Shown here: positions 60,801 to 64,000 of the stretch, piece by piece
Numbering within the stretch: position 1 is the first letter of the stretch
Layout of the letters: each line of letters begins with the position of its first letter
Assembly (NCBI GenBank): GCA_025359105.1
Contig: JANYHK010000044.1
Location: forward strand, 62,001-126,000
Source: Myxococcales bacterium
Lineage (GTDB): Bacteria; Myxococcota_A; Polyangia; Polyangiales; Polyangiaceae
Length of the DNA stretch: 64,000 bases
Direction: 5' to 3'
Notes under the pieces: model-generated
Database searches by the model: none
What the model saw: only the letters and a program-made list of their open reading frames with translations
Told to the model about the DNA's origin: nothing
Made by a program: the position numbers and the translations under genes

Positions 60801-60898
60801 CGGGGCTCGTGACCTTCGATTCCCGCCGTCCGGACCAGGCCGAGTTCAAGCTGACCCAGGCCAGCACGTGCGGCCTGCCCATTTTCCCCTCGCTTTGA
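57812..60898 (+). CDS. Ser/Thr protein kinase with AsmA-like exported C-terminal domain
   Basis: This 1028-residue protein has a complete kinase domain (about 15-290): ASGGMASVWVA loop, Lys50, HRDVSPQN (His155-Asp157) and DFGIAKA (Asp175). A long Pro/Ala/Ser-rich linker (300-640) precedes a single membrane helix (IIVPAVVALLALIGGGIVAA, about 646-668). The remaining 360 residues face the periplasm. They are made of repeated strand-rich blocks (VDRATVGWGTAHLYGLGF, TLELSGFDAESIVVQDPNVT, LQNARVTWTGPLGEGS, DGDRTSKQTRLRVGF), reminiscent of AsmA/DUF748-like lipid-transport domains. GTG 57812 lacks a strong ribosome-binding site. A sensor kinase for envelope state is the natural hypothesis. Confidence 0.85.
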   Translation: MSEDYQTPLSPGDRLDRYELICPIASGGMASVWVARMKGKHGFEKLVAIKTILPQYASDTRFRAMFLDEASILSQIQHANVAQILDVGEERDVVYLVMEFVDGDSLSKLLKAIVTKRLEIPIGVVLRVLADACAGLHAAHELRGKKTSGPLGLVHRDVSPQNILITQQGATKLIDFGIAKAKGRLTQDTSAGAIKGKIAYMAPEQASGKAVDRRADVWAVGAILYAVYRDRTPYEGETELDTLHALGAGKDPPPLSAEVPAPVREIVAKATRAAADERFNTASDLARALESAMVALGAPTSTTDVATFMATHMAERAASRQKALNFALKAAADRERVRELLTPEHDETSSSGGFGGAARRVLAANLDDSIPPPAPGSSDRRGGAMGEANADVSPARVRVGGTVAYEDTGLGTAHTQFKSGAPLYPEAPAAGPVSRAVPTKIAEGAAPPPASMRGKPAEAPAPHSIPDLILPSETKKPPLQALHEPPPPSPFDMEDDDPGFVPPPPRIASAAGSIIGPDVLGPDAGRAPPPAGSVGPPPPQAPHLPATASIALASAAPKAAARAAQLTHDDAPASGEFFDPMAIAAKRAAEPPRRRDSPIPLSLSGGPGGEMLGASRPRRAATADTQAELRRAREGAAAAQGRKWKIIVPAVVALLALIGGGIVAAPAYAKRQAIAAAAEQGVVLTVDRATVGWGTAHLYGLGFAAAEFPSVTMTAASATLELSGFDAESIVVQDPNVTVTGTTEELALAATKLAGRASVGTGKAKKVQLQNARVTWTGPLGEGSRFDAEGVGLDVVRGATGLGDETHFTSPSTRITTARGVLGPWRLDGDRTSKQTRLRVGFDPVLADGPSAILVRTEGGTSATIKITRQPLTRLGIPHGFLGLVVDETTQVDASVQVTRPLPNRVVGEVQLTIFDARLTPQSPKLDLGLKGSFAGEPGKPLDTARTQLSFGPLIANVVGAVTLHDESFRVELKWAVPPLPCGVLLKRTSPTQATAAGLVTFDSRRPDQAEFKLTQASTCGLPIFPSL

Positions 60899-60945
60899 CG
60901 GGGAACTACGTCTAGAACCGCGCCCCCGTTCGAGGAGAGACCACC

Positions 60946-61161
60946 ATGCGAGGATTCCTTCAGCCCGCCGTCAAGCCGACCGCCACCGAGAACCAGACCG
61001 CGTTCACCAAGATGGCACGCGGCCGCCGGACCAAGCTCGCCAAGGGGGCCCAGACGACCCTCGTGAAGGCCGACCAGTGGGCGCACGGCGGCAAGGCGAC
61101 CGCAGAGGTCGCCGAGGCGCTCGATCGTCAGGTCAAGGCGCTCGCGGCTAAGAAGAAGTAG
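60946..61161 (+). CDS. Small basic protein of unknown function
   Basis: This 71-residue protein is rich in Lys, Arg and Ala (RGRRTKLAKGAQ, ALDRQVKALAAKKK) with a Lys-rich end, no cysteines and no membrane segment. Its start ATG 60946 is preceded by GAGGAGA, which supports translation. It overlaps the convergent serA end by 14 bases. The composition suggests nucleic-acid or ribosome binding, but the sequence is not recognised. Confidence 0.6.
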   Translation: MRGFLQPAVKPTATENQTAFTKMARGRRTKLAKGAQTTLVKADQWAHGGKATAEVAEALDRQVKALAAKKK

Positions 61162-62764
61162 TCGCCGGAGCGACCGACAGCTCCACGCGCACCGCGCGCG
61201 TGACGTTCGGCGCCTTCTCGAGCTCGGCGAGCACCTCGGCCGACGGCGGGGCGTCGACTGTCCACACGCTGACGGCGTTCTTCGTCACGCGCGAGTGCCC
61301 CATGTGCACCTGCGCGACGTTGATGCCGCGCTGGCCGAGGAGCGTGCCCACGGCGCCGATGACTCCAGGCTTGTCGTCGTTGAAGAGCACGATCGCGTGC
61401 CCCGCGAGCTCGGCGTTCACCTCGTAGTCGCCCCAGCGGAGCAGGCGCGGTCCGCCGTCGGGATCGAGCGCGCCCTCGGCCGCCATCGCGCGTCCGTCCT
61501 CGCTGCGTGCGCGCACGACGAGCACGCTGGCGCCGGTCTTGCGAGTGCCGACGACCTCGCGCAGCGTGATGCCGCGGTCGGCCGCGACGGCCGGCGCGCT
61601 TACGTCGTTGATCGGGCCGTCGAGGAACCGCGCGAGCATCCCGGCGACGGCGCTGTGGAGGATAGGCCGCGCGCCGAGCTCCGCCGGCTCGCCGGTGCAC
61701 TCGAGCTCGATCTGCGCAGGGTGGATCCCCTCCACCTGCGCGATGAACTCGCCCAGCTTGCGCGCGAGCGTCAGGTAGGGCCCGAGGCGGGACGCCGCCT
61801 CGCGCGACAGGCTCGGCACGTTCACGGCGTTGGTGATCGTTCCTCCCTCGAGGAAGGCCGCGACCTGATCGATGATCTCGAGCACCACGCGCTCCTGGGC
61901 CTCCTCGGTCGACGCGCCGAGGTGCGGCGTCACGATGACGTCGTCGCGCCCGAGGAGCGGGTGATCGGGGGCGATTGGCTCCTTCACGAACACGTCGAGC
62001 GCGACGCCGCCGATCTTCCCGCTCTCGAGCCCGCGCAGGAGGGCCGCCTCGTCGTAGACGCCGCCGCGCGCGCAGTTCACGAGGAGCACGCCCTTCTTCA
62101 TCTTGGCGATGGCGGCGTCGTCGACGAGGCCGGTCGTCTCCTTGGTGAGCGGCGTGTGCGCGGTGATCGCGTCGGCGCGGGCGAAGAGCTCGCCCTTGCC
62201 CACCAGCTCGACGCCGAGGCTCTGCGCGCGCTCCACGGACAGCACCGGATCGTACCCGATGACGTTCATCTTCAGCCCTTTGGCCCGGTCGGCGACGATG
62301 CGGCCGATCGTGCCGAGGCCGAGGACGCCGAGCGTCTTTCCCGACAGCTCGCGGCCGGAGAACTTCGATTTCTCCCACTTGCCGGCCTTCGTCGACGCCG
62401 TCGCCTGGGGCACCTTGCGGGCGAGGCTGAAGAGGAGCGCCAGCGCGTGCTCGGCCGTCGTCACGGCGTTGCCGGTGGGCGTGTTCATGACGACGATGCC
62501 GCGCTTGCTGGCGGCCTTCACGTCCACGTTGTCGACGCCTATTCCCGCGCGCCCGATGACGCGCAAGCTGTCCGCCTTTTCGAGCACCTTCGCCGTCACC
62601 TTCGAGCCGCTGCGGATGACCAGCGCCTCGAACGGGCCGATGCGGGCGGCCAGCTCGTCTTCCTTGAGGCCGGGCGCGTATTCGACGTCGAGGCCGGGGG
62701 CGGCGCGGAGGGCCGCGAGTCCGGCGTCGCTGAGCGCGTCCGAGACGAGGACTTTGTGGTTCAC
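61148..62764 (-). CDS. serA: D-3-phosphoglycerate dehydrogenase
   Basis: SerA oxidises 3-phosphoglycerate with NAD, the first step of serine synthesis. The 538-residue protein is the long form: dehydrogenase core (about 1-310) with NAD loop LGLGTIGRIVAD, and active-site region LGASTEEAQERV. An intervening regulatory domain follows, then a C-terminal ACT domain (about 460-530; HAIVLFNDDKPGVIGAVGTL) for serine feedback. It starts at GTG 62764 four bases after the serC stop, behind GGGTGA, so serC-serA form an operon. No serB is nearby. Confidence 0.95.
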   Translation of the reverse strand: MNHKVLVSDALSDAGLAALRAAPGLDVEYAPGLKEDELAARIGPFEALVIRSGSKVTAKVLEKADSLRVIGRAGIGVDNVDVKAASKRGIVVMNTPTGNAVTTAEHALALLFSLARKVPQATASTKAGKWEKSKFSGRELSGKTLGVLGLGTIGRIVADRAKGLKMNVIGYDPVLSVERAQSLGVELVGKGELFARADAITAHTPLTKETTGLVDDAAIAKMKKGVLLVNCARGGVYDEAALLRGLESGKIGGVALDVFVKEPIAPDHPLLGRDDVIVTPHLGASTEEAQERVVLEIIDQVAAFLEGGTITNAVNVPSLSREAASRLGPYLTLARKLGEFIAQVEGIHPAQIELECTGEPAELGARPILHSAVAGMLARFLDGPINDVSAPAVAADRGITLREVVGTRKTGASVLVVRARSEDGRAMAAEGALDPDGGPRLLRWGDYEVNAELAGHAIVLFNDDKPGVIGAVGTLLGQRGINVAQVHMGHSRVTKNAVSVWTVDAPPSAEVLAELEKAPNVTRAVRVELSVAPATTSS

Positions 62765-62768
62765 GTGA

Positions 62769-63929
62769 TCACCCGTTGTCCTTCGCGAACTGCTTCATGA
62801 AGTCCGCGAGCGCCGAGACCCACTCGAGCGGCACCGCGTTGTACGTCGACACGCGAATGCCGCCCACAGAGCGGTGCCCCTTGATGCCCACCATCTGGTG
62901 CTTCTTCGCCTCGGCAACGAATTTGTCCTCGAGCGCCTCGCTCGGGAGGCGAAAGACGACGTTCATGACCGAGCGGCTGCTCGCCTCGACGGGGCAGCGG
63001 TAGAAGCCGCCGTGGCCGTCGATCGCGCCGTAGAGGGCCTTCGCCTTGGCGCGGTTCTGCGCCTCGACCCACGCGAGGCCGCCCTTGTCCTTCACCCACG
63101 CGAGCACGTTGCGCACGAGGTAGATGCCGAACGTCGGCGGCGTGTTGTAGAGCGAGTCGTTCTCCGCGGCCGTGCGGTACTGGAAGATCTTGGGCAGGTC
63201 CTTGCGCCCGCGTGCGACGAAGTCCTTCTGCGCGAGGACGACGAGCACGCCGCTCGGACCGATGTTCTTCTGCGCGCCGGCGTAGATGAAGGCGTAGGGC
63301 GAGACGTCGACCTTGCGCCACAGAAAGTCGCTCGACATGTCGCAGATGAGCGGGACGCCCGCGGGGGCGTCGGGGGAGGCGGGTGCAGAAAGGAGCGGCA
63401 CGTCCGGGTGCGTGCCGTACTCGATGCCGTGGATCGTCTCGTTGCTCGTGAAGTGCAGGTACGCGGTCTCGCCGGCGTCGGGCTTGGCGAAGGCGAGCTC
63501 CGCCTGCTTGCTCGCGCGCGTGTAGCTCTTCTCCTTGCCGTCGCCGGTGCCGGTGCTCGCCGCGACGTGGACGGCGCCGCCGAGGAGCGCCGTGGTGACC
63601 TTGCCTTCGCCGACGGCCTTCTCGCCCCAGGTGCCGTTCACGACGTACTCGCCGACCTTTCCTTGCGCGAGGAAGTTCATCGGGATCTGCGCGAACTGCA
63701 TCGACGCGCCGCCCTGGAGGAAGAGGACGTCGTAGCTGGCCGGCACGCCCAGCAACTCCCGAAGGAGCGCGCTCGCCTCGTGGTGGACCGCCTCGTACTC
63801 CTTGCCGCGGTGGCTGTGCTCCATCACGCTCATGCCGCTGCCGGCGAAGTCGAGCATCTCGTCCTTCGCGCGCTCGAGCGCGGGGAGCGGGAGGGTGGCA
63901 GGGCCGGCGTTGAAGTTCATGACGCGCAT
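62769..63929 (-). CDS. serC: Phosphoserine aminotransferase
   Basis: SerC transaminates 3-phosphohydroxypyruvate to phosphoserine with glutamate and PLP. The 386-residue protein has [48 protein letters not shown] and the PLP lysine in [31 protein letters not shown] is the conserved end. ATG 63929 is chosen because GAGGTGA lies five bases upstream; an in-frame GTG at 63938 is less likely. It is first in the serC-serA operon. Confidence 0.95.
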   Translation of the reverse strand: MRVMNFNAGPATLPLPALERAKDEMLDFAGSGMSVMEHSHRGKEYEAVHHEASALLRELLGVPASYDVLFLQGGASMQFAQIPMNFLAQGKVGEYVVNGTWGEKAVGEGKVTTALLGGAVHVAASTGTGDGKEKSYTRASKQAELAFAKPDAGETAYLHFTSNETIHGIEYGTHPDVPLLSAPASPDAPAGVPLICDMSSDFLWRKVDVSPYAFIYAGAQKNIGPSGVLVVLAQKDFVARGRKDLPKIFQYRTAAENDSLYNTPPTFGIYLVRNVLAWVKDKGGLAWVEAQNRAKAKALYGAIDGHGGFYRCPVEASSRSVMNVVFRLPSEALEDKFVAEAKKHQMVGIKGHRSVGGIRVSTYNAVPLEWVSALADFMKQFAKDNG

Positions 63930-64000
63930 GGAAGTCACCTCGGGCCCCGAATGTACTAAATCGCGGCCGGGCCGGGGACTCCGTGGCGGGGGGGTCTTTC

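Overview
The window is about 70% GC, densely packed and typical of a large myxobacterial genome, most likely a Polyangia/Sorangiineae-type member of the Myxococcota. The evidence is three Ser/Thr protein kinases (one partial), many lipoproteins with Asp/Gly/Ser-rich or Cys-rich mature regions, a metalloprotease with a MYXO-CTERM-like tail, very long proline-rich TPR proteins, and frequent overlaps between genes. I saw no tRNA, rRNA, CRISPR array, insertion sequence or prophage.

Layout. 1-243: start of a kinase running off the left edge. 352-2432: trmFO and an XRE-cupin regulator. 2413-8412: mostly minus-strand genes (orphan DNA methyltransferase, MepA-like endopeptidase, two lipoproteins, PlsB-type acyltransferase) plus one small plus-strand ORF. 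8442-11211: an mcd-mch pair of the ethylmalonyl-CoA pathway. 11192-14071: two glycosyltransferases and a ferritin-like protein in deeply overlapping minus-strand genes. 14174: methylmalonyl-CoA epimerase. 14710-20111: two related TPR-plus-lipoprotein modules converging on thrC. 20190-24336: an exported barrel-like protein, a membrane GT-C-type protein, proA and rsfS. 24405-30438: a PH-like protein, a giant kinase-ATPase-TPR protein, and tatC/tatB. 30488-37559: rlmN followed by six tightly coupled genes (two FadL-type porins, a lipoprotein, an HExxH protein, a PrsW-type protease, a cyclase-family protein). 37549-42906: a secreted GH13 lipoprotein, a lipoprotein and the MYXO-CTERM protease. 42907-43345: a 439-bp non-coding stretch crowded with palindromes. 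43346-45674: ahcY with an ArsR-methyltransferase fusion. 45831-49845: a sulfatase-fold membrane enzyme, a copper monooxygenase-like lipoprotein and a further lipoprotein. 49922-60898: a 1978-residue TPR protein, a class III cyclase, and a kinase with a large non-cytoplasmic domain. 60946-63929: a small basic protein, then serC-serA.

How the genes work together. mcd, mch and mce point to acetyl-CoA assimilation through C5 and C3 acyl-CoA intermediates ending in succinyl-CoA. The ArsR-methyltransferase/ahcY pair looks like a self-contained S-adenosylhomocysteine control and recycling unit. thrC, proA, serA and serC are scattered amino-acid biosynthesis genes. Much of the rest builds or senses the cell envelope.

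The strongest unexplained signal is the 42907-43345 region. It holds a 31-bp-arm inverted repeat, a 55-nt pure pyrimidine tract, and five perfect hairpins that all have three-base loops closed by a C-G pair; four of the loops are GNA. No known element type was recognised there.
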